Of a stretch of DNA of 64,000 nt, positions 1-10,700 are shown piece after piece (the first letter of the stretch is position 1; the number at the start of each line of letters is the position of its first letter). The translations under genes and the position numbers were made by a program. The DNA is from Brachionus plicatilis (lineage: Eukaryota > Rotifera > Eurotatoria > Ploima > Brachionidae), in NCBI GenBank assembly GCA_010279815.1, contig QEOQ01000353.1, positions 210,464 through 274,463 of the forward strand, read 5' to 3'. The notes below the pieces were generated by a model. It did not search any database, was not told the DNA's origin, and saw only the letters and a program-made list of their open reading frames with translations.

Positions 1-132
1 AACAAAAATGGAAAAAGAAAACTAGAAGAAGATGAAGAAGATGAGGACGAGGATGATGATGAAGACGACGAAATGGAGACTGATGAGGATGAAGATGATG
101 AAGATGATGATGACGATGAAGATGATGATGAA

Positions 133-164
<32 letters not shown>

Positions 165-300
165 CGATGAGGATGATGATGATGATGAAGATGAGGAAGA
201 GGATGGCGATGACCAGCAAAAAGCTAAAGGTAATGAGGATGATGAAGATGATGAGGATGATGATGACGAAGATGATGATGATGAAGATGATGAGGAATAA
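1..300 (+). CDS. Nucleolin-like gene, 3' end only (acidic tail)
   Basis: Frame 1 is open from the first base to a TAA at 298-300. It begins with Asn-Lys-Asn-Gly-Lys-Arg-Lys-Leu and then runs almost entirely as Asp and Glu, encoded by GAT/GAC/GAA triplets. The same Lys-Arg-Lys-Leu start and acidic run form the C-terminus of the complete gene at 2101-3558, and even the sequence just after the stop (GTCTTTTTAGTG versus ATCTTTTTAGTG) matches. This is therefore the last part of a tandem paralogue whose body lies left of the window. Acidic tails of this kind occur on nucleolar RNA-binding proteins and histone chaperones. No RRM is visible because the gene is cut by the window edge. Confidence 0.8.
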
Positions 301-659
301 GTCTTTTTAGTGTTATATTTAATTTGCTCTAATTAAATAAAAATTTAAAAAATTATTAATTTTCTTTTTTTTTATAATTTAGTTATTTAAAAATAATCCA
401 TTTTCTAAAATTTTGTACTTTTTGGAATCAACCTTGTAAAGCGATTTCTTGATTTTTAAGTCAAAAGTTTCCCGTTAAAAGTTCTTATTAAGTAAATCAT
501 CTTGGTATTTAAAGAACATTTCAGAGTTAAATACAAGTCATGCAATTTTAAATCATTTTTTAATTTCTCAAGTCAAATTTTTTTTTCACTTTATCTCGAA
601 AATTAAAAAATTTAAAAAAAAAAATTGAATAAAAAGGTATTTTAAATAAAATATTATGA

Positions 660-810
660 TATAACGTAACGATCTGCAATTACCGACATTGTCGTTAAAT
701 ATGGGTATCCAGAATTAACCACAGGGTCTTATAACATTAAAAAGGTTATTTAACGACATGTCGGTATGTACATAACGACAATGTCGGTAATTGCAGATCG
801 TTACGTTATA
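660..810. mobile_element. Small MITE with 38-bp terminal inverted repeats
   Basis: Bases 660-697 and 773-810 are reverse complements over 38 bp by eye (left arm begins TATAACGTAACGATCTGCAA). The interior, at about 751-766, carries a further degenerate copy of the TAACGACA..GTCGGTA motif. There is no coding capacity. Ends rich in TA suggest a TA target duplication, but the exact border is unclear because the flanks are also TA-rich. Confidence 0.75.
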
Positions 811-894
811 ATCATTCAAATTTTTTGTTGTATATTTTTTTAATTTTGAGTCTGAATTTAAGTTTTCCATTAATGACACTGGCTGGTGTTGAGC

Positions 895-1041
895 ATTTCG
901 AAAATAAATTGAACAAAATTCTCCATTTTTTAATAAATTAAAATTAAAGTTATTAAAAATATACTGTAACATGGTGCAACATTTTCTTTAATCTTAATTT
1001 ATCAAAAAATGAAGAATTTTTGTTCAATTTGTTTTCGAAAT
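895..1041. repeat. Palindromic repeat related to the element at 36852-37214
   Basis: About 55 bp at 895-949 (starting ATTTCGAAAATAAATTGAAC) pair with 986-1041 read on the opposite strand, with a few mismatches. The arms share the phrase TTTTTTAATAAATTAAAATTAAAG and a nearby GTGCAAC with the longer palindromic element at 36852-37214, so both belong to one dispersed family. Non-coding. Confidence 0.6.
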
Positions 1042-2100
1042 TCTCAATATCCATTGACTTGACTTTAGATTTGTGACTTGTATTTATTCTGGAAAATTTG
1101 TGATTTATTTTTATCCTTTAATTTCCAATTTATTGAATGAAGATAAATACAAAAGGATTCAAAGCTTTCTTTTTGAGTAAAAGTCAGCGAATGAATATTT
1201 TGGAAATGATGAAGACAAAAAAAAATGGTAGAACACTGAGATACTTAAGTATCCAAACATATTATTTTTTTAAAAGATTTTATTTATTAATATCCCTTAC
1301 TAATATTTTTTAGAAATGTTAAAAAATAGAATTATGCCAATTAATTTTAAAGTTTTTAGCCAATTGTATTCTAAAAATTATTTTCAATTTTTTTTTTTAA
1401 TTGAAGGTTTTTTTATTTTGAATTAAAAGTAAAGAGATTTATTCTTAGAATTTAATTGAAAATCCAGATTTTTAATAAGTTTTTAATTTTCAAAAATATT
1501 TCAATTAAAATGAAATTATAGTTACCCAATAATGAATAAATCTCAAATAAAAAACCTCAGAATTAAGTGGAGAACCTGCAAAATTTTTTGGTTCTGGCAG
1601 AATTTTTGAACTTTTCTTTTAGAAAAAAAAGACTACTCAGTATAATTACTTTAATTTTTTTTTAAATATTATGTATTAAAAATTTTGCTTAATCTGAGAA
1701 ATTTTTTTTCCTAAACAGACAAAAATTGTGCCTTTCTTTAAAATTTGAATCAATTTTTATTTAGCACAAATCCACACAATAATTGTTAAAATTTAAGCAT
1801 TAAATAATCAGATCTAAAAAAAAAAGTCTAAAACAAATTTAAAATTTAAAAAAAAATTCGAAAAAAAAAAATTAATAAAAAATTACTAAAAATTTTTTGT
1901 TTAAGACAAACTTGCATCTCATATAAAGTAAACTTTGAGAAAATATTTAGAAAATTTTGCATTAAAAAAACGCACGTGCAAATATGTTCTAAAACATTCG
2001 AATAAAATGCTAAACAAAATATTATAAATTGAGATGAATTTTTAAAACTGTGGCCATGTGTTTTTACAAAAATTTTTATTTTATTTTAAATAGATAAAAA

Positions 2101-3558
2101 ATGATCAAGAAACCGGAAAAGGTTAAAGGAAAAAAACAACAGAATCAAGTCGAGTCTGTCAAAAAGACTGAGGGGTTCAAACCTAAAGAAAATATGAAGA
2201 AAAAACAACAACAAGACAAAAAGAAAGCTGAAAAATCAGCCGAACCAGTGGAAATGAAAAAAAAGGTAGAGAAAAAGGTCCCAGAGACAAAAGTGGAAAA
2301 AAAAACACCAGCTCCAAAACAAGAAATAAAAGCAGAAAAAAAAACACCAGTTCAAAAACAGGAAATTAAAGTGGAAAAAAAAACACCAGTCCAAGACGAA
2401 GAAATGAAAGTTGAAAAAAAGAAAAAGATAAAAAATGGCAAAAATGGAATTGCTAAAGAAACTGAAGATAAAAAACCAGAAAGTGTTCCAAGTGAAGAAC
2501 AGAGCACACAAAATAGACAAAAAACTTCTGACGCTTGCACTCTCTTCCTGAAATCGTTGCCAAACGATGTGACCGATGAAGAAATCAAGTCTTTGTCGGC
2601 TGATATTCAAGAAGTAAGAATCAAACGTTCCAGAAAAACCATCGATAAAAAAAATAAAAAACTCGGTAAACAATTCACCTTTGCACATGTGGAATTCAAA
2701 ACAGAGGAAATAGCTAATAAAAATTACAAAGAATTGCAGCATAAAAAAATCCGCGATAAAGATTTGGTCATTGATTTTGTGGGTGAAAAGAGTTCTTATA
2801 TCAAGAAAGATAAACTAAAAAAAGATCAACCAAAAGAGAAAGATATGAAAAAACTTCATGTAAGTGGATTCGAAAAGACGACCACCGAGGCAGATTTGAA
2901 GAAATTTTTCAAAAATTGCACCGAATTTAATCTACCCATTAAAAAAGATACCAAGTTGAACTTTGGCTTTGCTTTTGCCAGTTTTGCCAATGAACAAGAG
3001 GCGAATAAAGCCCTCGAGGCTTCTAATGGAAAAGAGGTGAATGGAAAAAAATTGGTCATTAATTTTGCTTTTAAAAAACCAGAGCCCAAAAAGAAACAGG
3101 AAGCTGTTGCCAAAACTGAAGAACCAGCAACAAAAAAATTGAAAAATATCAAGGGTGAACAACTGGTCAAAAAGGTAGAAGAAAAAAAGAAAGAATCTCC
3201 TGCTACCAAAATGAATGGTAAAGTTAAACAGGAAGAGACCAAAAATGGAAAAAGAAAACTAGAAGAAGATGAAGAAGATGAGGATGAAGATGAAGATGAT
3301 GAAGACGACGAAATGGAGACTGATGAGGATGAAGATGATGAAGATGATGATGACGATGAAGATGACGATGAGGATGACGATGATGATGATGATGATGATG
3401 ACGATGACGATGACGATGACGATGATGATGAAGATGAAGATGAGGATGGCGATGACCAGCAAAAAGCTGAAGGAGATGATAACGATGAGGATGATGAAGA
3501 TGAAGATGACGATGATGAAGACGATGATGAGGATGATGATGATGATGATGATGAATAA
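2101..3558 (+). CDS. Nucleolin-like protein with two RRMs and an acidic tail
   Basis: Single uninterrupted reading frame of 485 codons. Residues 1-145 are Lys/Glu-rich and include three tandem 13-residue repeats at about 64-102 of the type KVEKKTPxxxQEI. RRM1 spans about 147-226 (RNP2-like LFLKSL; the RNP1 position reads FTFAHVEF). RRM2 spans about 251-324 (LHVSGF; RNP1 FGFAFASF). After a basic linker the last ~95 residues are almost pure Asp/Glu. Nucleolin and related nucleolar proteins combine RRMs with acidic blocks, but metazoan nucleolin usually has the acidic region N-terminal and a Gly/Arg tail, which is missing here. The arrangement is therefore nucleolin-like rather than canonical. 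The likely role is binding pre-rRNA or other RNA in the nucleolus (family inference). A truncated paralogue lies at 1-300. Confidence 0.85.
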   Translation: MIKKPEKVKGKKQQNQVESVKKTEGFKPKENMKKKQQQDKKKAEKSAEPVEMKKKVEKKVPETKVEKKTPAPKQEIKAEKKTPVQKQEIKVEKKTPVQDEEMKVEKKKKIKNGKNGIAKETEDKKPESVPSEEQSTQNRQKTSDACTLFLKSLPNDVTDEEIKSLSADIQEVRIKRSRKTIDKKNKKLGKQFTFAHVEFKTEEIANKNYKELQHKKIRDKDLVIDFVGEKSSYIKKDKLKKDQPKEKDMKKLHVSGFEKTTTEADLKKFFKNCTEFNLPIKKDTKLNFGFAFASFANEQEANKALEASNGKEVNGKKLVINFAFKKPEPKKKQEAVAKTEEPATKKLKNIKGEQLVKKVEEKKKESPATKMNGKVKQEETKNGKRKLEEDEEDEDEDEDDEDDEMETDEDEDDEDDDDDEDDDEDDDDDDDDDDDDDDDDDDDEDEDEDGDDQQKAEGDDNDEDDEDEDDDDEDDDEDDDDDDDE

Positions 3559-4706
3559 ATCTTTTTAGTGTAATATCTAATTAGTTTTGTTAAAAATAAA
3601 ATAAAATTAGAAAATTAAATTTTTTATTTAAAAATTAAAAAAAATTTTCTTTTTGTTAAAAATTTGATGTTTTTCACTTATAATGTGTTTTTTAATAGGA
3701 AAATAAAATAAATCAAACTATTTTTATTATGAAAAAAATTAATTGAATCACAAATTAAAAAGATTATCTTTTGGATTAGTTCTTTAAATTTGAGATAAAA
3801 GTTTTGATTTAAATTTTTTTTTTTTGAAATTTCTGCTTTTACCTCAAAACCATTTTAAAAATAAAAAAATCATTATTGGGATCATTAGAAAATTAGGAAT
3901 AAATCCTTGTTTTTTCACCAAGGAAAATTTTAATATATATATATATATAGGCTTATTAATTCAGGTTTAAATTTTATTTTTTGATGATCTTTTTTTAAAA
4001 AATTCATTTTCGAAAATTTATTTTGATTTTTTTTCCTAATTCTTGGTGCTTTACCAAATTTAAAACAGAAAATAAATTCTTTTTAATTTTGTTTTATAAT
4101 CACATTATTTTTCTATTATGTATTTGGTGCGGCAACATGAATCTATAAAAAAAATTTTTTTATTAAAATTTTTCAACAATAATGCCAGACCAGAACTAAA
4201 ATTAGCAAAAAAATCGAAATAATAAAAGATGGATTTATCTAATATTTTTCTATATTCTTGATTCTGCATCTAATTTATAATTTAACAAAAATACTTTTTA
4301 ATTTTTGTCTTAAAATCAAGTCTTGATGACGCTTTTTAATAATAATCTAACAATGAAATATGGATCTTTTTATTAATTTTTTTATGAAATATTTTTTAAG
4401 ATAAAAAAAAGGGTTGAAAATAGTGTAATTATTCCTTTAAATGAAAATTTTTTGAATTAAAAATAAGAATTTTGTAAATTTTTATTAATAACAATTTTTG
4501 TATAAAATATTTTTTTTCTATCTTTTAACTCAATCTAGATTGATAAGAAAAAAATATTCGTATTTATTCTGCCAAAATCTATATTAAAATAAAAAAGGCG
4601 CTTTGCTCCTTAATTAAATTTTAAACAGCCAAAAATAAATTAAATTTTTGACCGATCAAGAATCAATGATTGAAGAAAAAAAATCTCTTAAACTTGAATT
4701 AATAGA
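3559..4706. other. Intergenic, AT-rich
   Basis: No gene seen. Contains a short (TA)n run near 3933-3948 and long A/T homopolymer tracts. The 5' end of the MACPF/EGF gene follows, and its promoter should lie here, although no distinctive motif is recognisable. Confidence 0.5.
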
Positions 4707-7700
4707 ATGAATTGGTTTTTGATTTTGTACCTAATTGGATTTGTAAAAAACTGTATCTCAAGTGTTTACGAAGATGACGGAGTTTCTATTGAAGATGAAG
4801 ATCCGGTTTTCGAGTCCAAAACAATCAACTATGACAAATTTATCAAAAAACACCAAGATTTATCAAATCGAATCAAAAGAGATACTGATAACTTTCTCAA
4901 TTCTTACATTAAAAATCTTAAAGATGTAAATTTTTAGAATTTTCAAAAAATTTTTAATCAAATTTGTTTTATAAGGATCAAGAAATAGTTCTATCGCGAG
5001 GTACAGGATTCAAATCAGACAACAGGTTTAAATCAGGAGATGTTCACATCCGCAAACAAGCAAAGTAAAATAAATGACTTTCTTTAATAACTCAATTCCA
5101 GTATATTTAAATTAATTAGTTCCAAAGAGTCTCCAGAAGTAACCGAGTCAACAAAGCTTAAATTTTCTTATCCATTTGGCCTGGGGAGTTTTCTGCTGAG
5201 CGGATGTCACCAATTTACCGGAATGCCACAAACCAAGTCAACAGAAGAACTGGCTCAAATAGATGACGACATGCAATTTGACTCTGGTGATTTTAGACGC
5301 AAAAAAAGAGCTTCAATGCAAAGTAACAACTACACTGATATGAAAAGCTTTTGTAGAAGATATGCCAAGCTTGAGGCTGTTACCGAATGCAAAGTAAATA
5401 GGGTCATAAAATTTAATAATTTAATTTTTTATAATTCTGTTTAGAAAATAATTTCTGGAGCTTACACTTTGGGCACTGGTTTTGATATAAAATACGAGAA
5501 TAGTGAAAATTCTCGCCGAAAGTCAATAATCACTCGTTACTGCAATTATCAAAAATAGTTAAAAAAAATTAAATTTAAAATTTTTTTTATAGCAGTTTAT
5601 TTTAGCTTTAATCATCATACAGTGCCTGACATAATGACTGCAAATGGAATTTATGACACCAAGACTCAGACAACTACATTTGGTGAATCATCTGATTATA
5701 TGAAATTTGTAGCCAGCAGATCAAATTTAGATCGGTATACCAATGTTTTTTCGTAAGTCTATTTTTTTTTTGCTTTTAAAAATTATGAAATCAAATATTT
5801 TAAAAAATTTAAAGATCTGATTCAAAAAATGCTTACGGTGGTGCAAATAATCAAAAAATTCTTTCACCAGGCTACGATTTATCAGATGATAAGACAAATC
5901 GTGGCAGCAGTTTGAACCAAAATGTCAATAAAGAAACAACTTCTTCTGATTTCTGGCTTTTTCAAATTCAATCAACTGTTCTAATGTAAGCTTATATAAA
6001 TTTTTGACTTGAAAAAAAATTAAGTATTCGAGAATATTTATTTATAGCATTTGCCCAAAAAAAATTACAATTTAAAAATTCTTTGCAAATATTTGAAAGT
6101 TGAGATATTTCATTATTTTTTGCAGTCCTTTTAAAAAAATAATTTTTAAAATAATTTTGACACCTAGATATATATAGTGTTGATTTGATTGAAATTGAAA
6201 TTTTCCATTTTTTACGTAAAATTACGCAAAAATTATAAATATTAACAGCCCTAAAAACAACGATTTTAAGCAATTAAAATTGAAAAATTGACTTTTTTAA
6301 AATTTTCTAATTTTAAACGATCTGAATTAATTGTTGAGGAAAAGCGATCTAAAAAAATTAAAGTCTACCTGATTAAAATATCCGGTGAACAGCAATATTA
6401 TTTTTAATTTTCCCTAATGTAAATAAAGATTTTTTAAGAAAATTTTTTGAATTAATTAACCGATTATTTTTGAAGATTTTTTGGCATTCTCTCTAATTAT
6501 TGACCAGTATATAAATATTTTTTTTTTGAAAAACTTTCTTTAATTGTTTTAATTAAGAGTTTCGCTTTGTTATTGTTTTTTTTTTGCACCTTATGATGTG
6601 CACCAATCTTTACTTCGAACATTTTCTGAAATTTAAGCATTTTTTATTTTCGCAAAGATTGTCAAAAGTCAAATTTTTGAAGTCAAAGTCAAGTCTGGAC
6701 TTTTACTTTAATTTTATTTATTTCAGTTCAAGTCAAGACTTTGACTTTAAATTTTTTTATTTTTTAAATGTCCAAGTTTTCAAATGTTTCAGGAGGCCAC
6801 CATAAAAGCTTCCTGGAACGGCAAAAAATTCATGTGGCCGTGATCTTGACTGATGGATTACCGTTCCTTTCCGTTCCAGCTAATTATTGTTCAATTCTAA
6901 ACCACTAAAAATTAAAGTCCAAGTCCGGAATTAAAAAAAAAATTTAGAGTTAAAGTTTTGACTTTGACTTGAGTCCAAAATAATTTCAAAGTCAAAGTCT
7001 GACTCTTAATACAATTAAAAGTATTTTTTTAACATTGGTTCAAATGGGTTCCAATTTTTTTCTGGTCCATGGAAAAATGGGTTCCGAGGTTTCATTCATC
7101 TATTTTGAGATAAGAATTAAAAAAAAATTTTGGACTCTGATCGCTTTTTGGACATGAACCCATTTTTCTTTTAAATTAAAAAGTTATCTGTAGGATCAAA
7201 TACAGGGTCACAAGACTAATAACATTCTAAAGTAGACAAAAAATTTTAACCAACTTTTTTTTATAAAGAATAAAAAAAATTTATTAATTAAGATATGATT
7301 TAATATTAGACCAAATTCGACCATGGAATCTAGATCCAGAGTTTTTGGTTGATTTTTTGTCTTTGCCGGACAGCTATTTTTATGAGGATGCACCCGAAAA
7401 ATTTGGTAAATATTTTTTCAAAAATAAACTAACCAAAAAAAAAATTAATTTTTTTAAGATAAATTCATATTAAGGTATGGAACTCATGTGGTTGTGTCGG
7501 CAAAATTCGGCGGCGAATTCAAAATAATGCACACAATGCATAAGACCAAAACATCTAGCATAGAAACCTTTTCCCAACAATGCATTCAGGACAGCATGAA
7601 AATGTTCAGTCGAAGTTGGAATATAAAGGCCAATGCTTTTTTAGCCACTGTCATGCTAAAAAAAGAAAACACCAAAAGTGACACAGATAAACAGAACAAA

Positions 7701-7726
7701 AAGCAAGATAAAGAAAAAGGTGAAAC
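4707..7726 (+). CDS. Exons 1-8: signal peptide and most of the MACPF domain
   Basis: Exon 1 opens with a hydrophobic leader ([12 protein letters not shown]) typical of a signal peptide, followed by an acidic stretch with a dibasic-rich IKRDTD. Exons 3-7 carry the N-terminal MACPF half (for example LGTGFDIKY). Exon 8 (7459-7726) contains the family signature Tyr-Gly-Thr-His at about residues 379-382 and the conserved Gly-Gly of FGGEF. The frame is kept across the 7293-7405 and 7459-7726 exons only if the acceptors at 7292 and 7458 are used, which fixes them. The junction between exons 4 and 5 is ambiguous: donors at 5536 (GTTACT) or 5558 (GTTAAA) and acceptors at 5592 or 5605 all keep the frame in matched pairs. 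Some residues there may therefore be wrong, or the transcript may vary. Confidence 0.75.
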
Positions 7727-10700
7727 GTAGGTACATTTAGAGCTAATCGGGGTCTAGTCAATTAGGTAACCAAAGTTCATCTATTATGGAAATTATTCTT
7801 AATATCGGGTTTAATTTTTTGTTCACGAAAAGGTGAACTAAAATAGGATTAGGTGAACAAAAAATTTCTAAGATTGCAGAGGAATACTTTTTTGAGATTT
7901 GTTTATCTAGCTCATCGATATTAGTAAAAAAAATTAATTCTTGGTTTGAAGACCTCAGACCACAATTCAAAGCCCAATGCAAACCTTATCCGTGAATGAA
8001 GATGGTATCAAAAAAGACCAAAGACTTCAAAATATTCAGTTTTAAATTTATTAAATGTTGGTATTCTGTCATTGATTACAGATAGGTTAAGATTGCTAAG
8101 TTTATTTTAAAAAATAAGCCTTTGCATTGAATTATCCACATCTCTTTTAGATATCTAGGAAAAGTTCACAAGGAAGTTCACTATTTGATGGAATTTAAAG
8201 ACTAAAAACAAAAAATTTGTGCACAGTATTTATCAAATGAATTATATTATTTATTCTCAATTCCTTCCTTTACCCAAATAAATAATGTTCCTCCATTTCT
8301 CAGATTTTTTACCATTTACTTACAGTACTTCCACGATACTTTTCTTTTACCAAAATTTACGCTGAATAACCGGATATTAATTTCTGTGCGTGAAATTACG
8401 AAAATTAATGTCGAACATTAATAAAAGGATACAAATTAATTTTGAATCGAAATAAATGATTCTAGTATATAAAAAATAAAAAAATATGAAAGTATCTATT
8501 TTTAATTTATTAATATATTATTTAATTATTTTAGTATCAATAAAATAGAAAATTATTGAGAAATAAAATTAATTCAGGGGTTTAACTCGCTATTTCAATT
8601 TATCTCTTTTTATTTTTTTTATTTTAATTCAACTTATTTAATTTAATTTTATTTATTTTTTATTCTTAAAGAGCTATAGCTCAGTACCGAAATTAATTTA
8701 TTGTGTGACTGTCACCTTCACAATTAAATTTACCCATTTTATTAATAAAAGATTTGTTTCAAAATGATTCTCTGTTTGAAACTTTATTCATAATAAATTT
8801 ATGGCTTAGTTTTTTGGTAGCGGCTAGTTATATTTTATAGTATCGAATTTTTAGTAGATAAAAATATTGTAGATAATTATTTTTCTTAGTAGCTAAATAA
8901 ATTGATTAACAGATAAATGTATTCTTCAGGAGATAAATGCTATCAATTAAAAGATAATTTATTTAAAAATTTTATTTATTTAAAAATATACACTAAGTCT
9001 CATAGACTCAGGTTGTAAAAAAAATAAAAAAAATTCTTTATATAAAAAAAAAGTAAATTAAGTAAACGAATAAAAATTAATTATGTAATTAAGTAAAACC
9101 ATTATTAAGTAAGCCAGAAAGATAACATTTAATTACAAGAAAATGTTTGAATTAAAGAATATAATGACATTCAAGAGTCTAATCAACCCAAAAGTTTGCT
9201 GCCAGTTAAACATCAAATAATATTGAAGAAGCTGTTGAAAATTCAATACCGGCCCCTCTCAGTAATACTGATCAAGTAGGTTCAAGCATTTCAATTCAAC
9301 CATTAGCTTTAAAACGTGGAAGAGGACGTCCACCACAGTCATTAAATGTTCAAAATAGTTACGCTGAAAAGGTTCAATCAAAACCAACTAAAAGCAAAAG
9401 ACTTAAAAATAAATTTATTAAAGACTTATAGAATTTATTTATTAAAGAATTTATTAACGACATTTTAATTAAATTTATTAAAATGTGAAATTTTAACAAA
9501 AATATGTCAATATTTTTTTTTTGGTTTGGCTATTTTTTTTTGTGATTTAATTAGCTGCTACCAAAAAACAAATATATGCTAATAAAAAAAATATCTTTAT
9601 TTATGAAATAATTTGTCTTTTATCATAATTAAAATTAGATACAAAAATATATAATTAGCTGCTACCAAAAAATATATTCGAAGACAATTTGTAATTCTTA
9701 ATTTTTTATAAAAAAAATGTCTGATAACATCCAAAGTAATTTTCAATCTAGTATTTTGAAAAATTTCAGCAAGATTTCAAAACCATGATTAAAAAATCAT
9801 GTGAGTTTTTACAATCGATAATAGTTTAATTGAGAAATTTAAGTGTCTATTGATACTTTTAACATAAAAAAACTATCAATTCACTTGAATAAGATACAAA
9901 ATAATATTTTAAGATATTAAAATAATAACATTAGATATTTTTATAATTAAAATTAGATACTAAGTTCATTTATTTAGATACGGTAATAAAAGGATATATT
10001 TTTAATTAAGTAGATAAATATTTTTTTAGTAGATATTTTTTTGGGTAGTATTTTATTTTTTTTATTTTTTGGTAAATCTATGCCGAGCTAAAGATTCTTC
10101 AAATTCAAATGTTCAAAAAATTTTAAGAATTTAAAATCGAAAAATTTTTTTAATTAAATTGAAATGAGTAATCAAAGGTGAGGAAAGAAAGAAGAAATGA
10201 TACAATGGAGTCAGGTATTCGACATTTCTTCACTCGAAAGCCGCTTTGTATTCCTCCCCTAACTTAATTCTCATTCAACTCAAAAAGCCGATACATTTTT
10301 AGAACTTTTTTTTTATCATTTCATATTAAATCAACATTTTTCTCAATTTATAAAATCTCAATTTATAAAAAAACTTCAAAAGAAAAGTACTTTTTCTTTT
10401 CTTGTTTAAACATACAGTATTGGGTAATTTTTCTTTATTACGATCAAAGAATTTGAAAAATCTCTAATGAAATAAACATCCAAAAAATAAATTGATCATT
10501 TAAAGTTTTATTCTTCATTAAAAAAATATATTTTATATTAATTATAATAATTGAAAAAAATAGAGATTGGTGCAATATTTTGCGATTGCACAAAAAGATC
10601 TTTTCAAAGTGTACAATTTTTTTAAAAATTATTTTACATTATTTTACTAAAAATTACCATATTAAAATACAAAATTAACTAAAATTAAACAAAAAAATTA

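Larger units (their letters stand above)
301..2100. other. Intergenic region between the two nucleolin-like copies
   Basis: AT-rich spacer with no credible coding exon. It holds a small terminal-inverted-repeat element (660-810) and a palindromic element (895-1041), listed separately. A polypyrimidine-like stretch ending in AG (about 2082-2092) lies directly before the ATG at 2101, so an untranslated upstream exon or a trans-splice acceptor is possible. Confidence 0.6.

Noticed and set aside
22..219. Minus-strand poly-Ile/Val open frame (also 3259-3462 and plus-strand poly-Met frames at 32-310 and 3269-3568)
   Set aside because: Shadow of the GAT/GAC/GAA acidic-tail repeat in other frames; the Asp/Glu frame is conserved between the two copies.
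2236..2742. 168-codon minus-strand frame inside the nucleolin-like gene
   Set aside because: Phe-rich antisense of Lys/Glu codons; the plus strand has clear RRMs.
3933..3950. (TA)n run as a regulatory site
   Set aside because: Simple repeat in AT-rich DNA with no supporting context.
4120..4145. TTTGGTGCGGCAACATG as another end of the Tigger-like element
   Set aside because: Only about 11 bases match the subterminal motif and no terminal repeat is near.
9206..9430. AT-hook frame as an exon of the MACPF gene
   Set aside because: Skipping it keeps the MACPF frame intact; it is preceded by an in-frame stop and ends with a stop, and it sits between transposon-like repeats.
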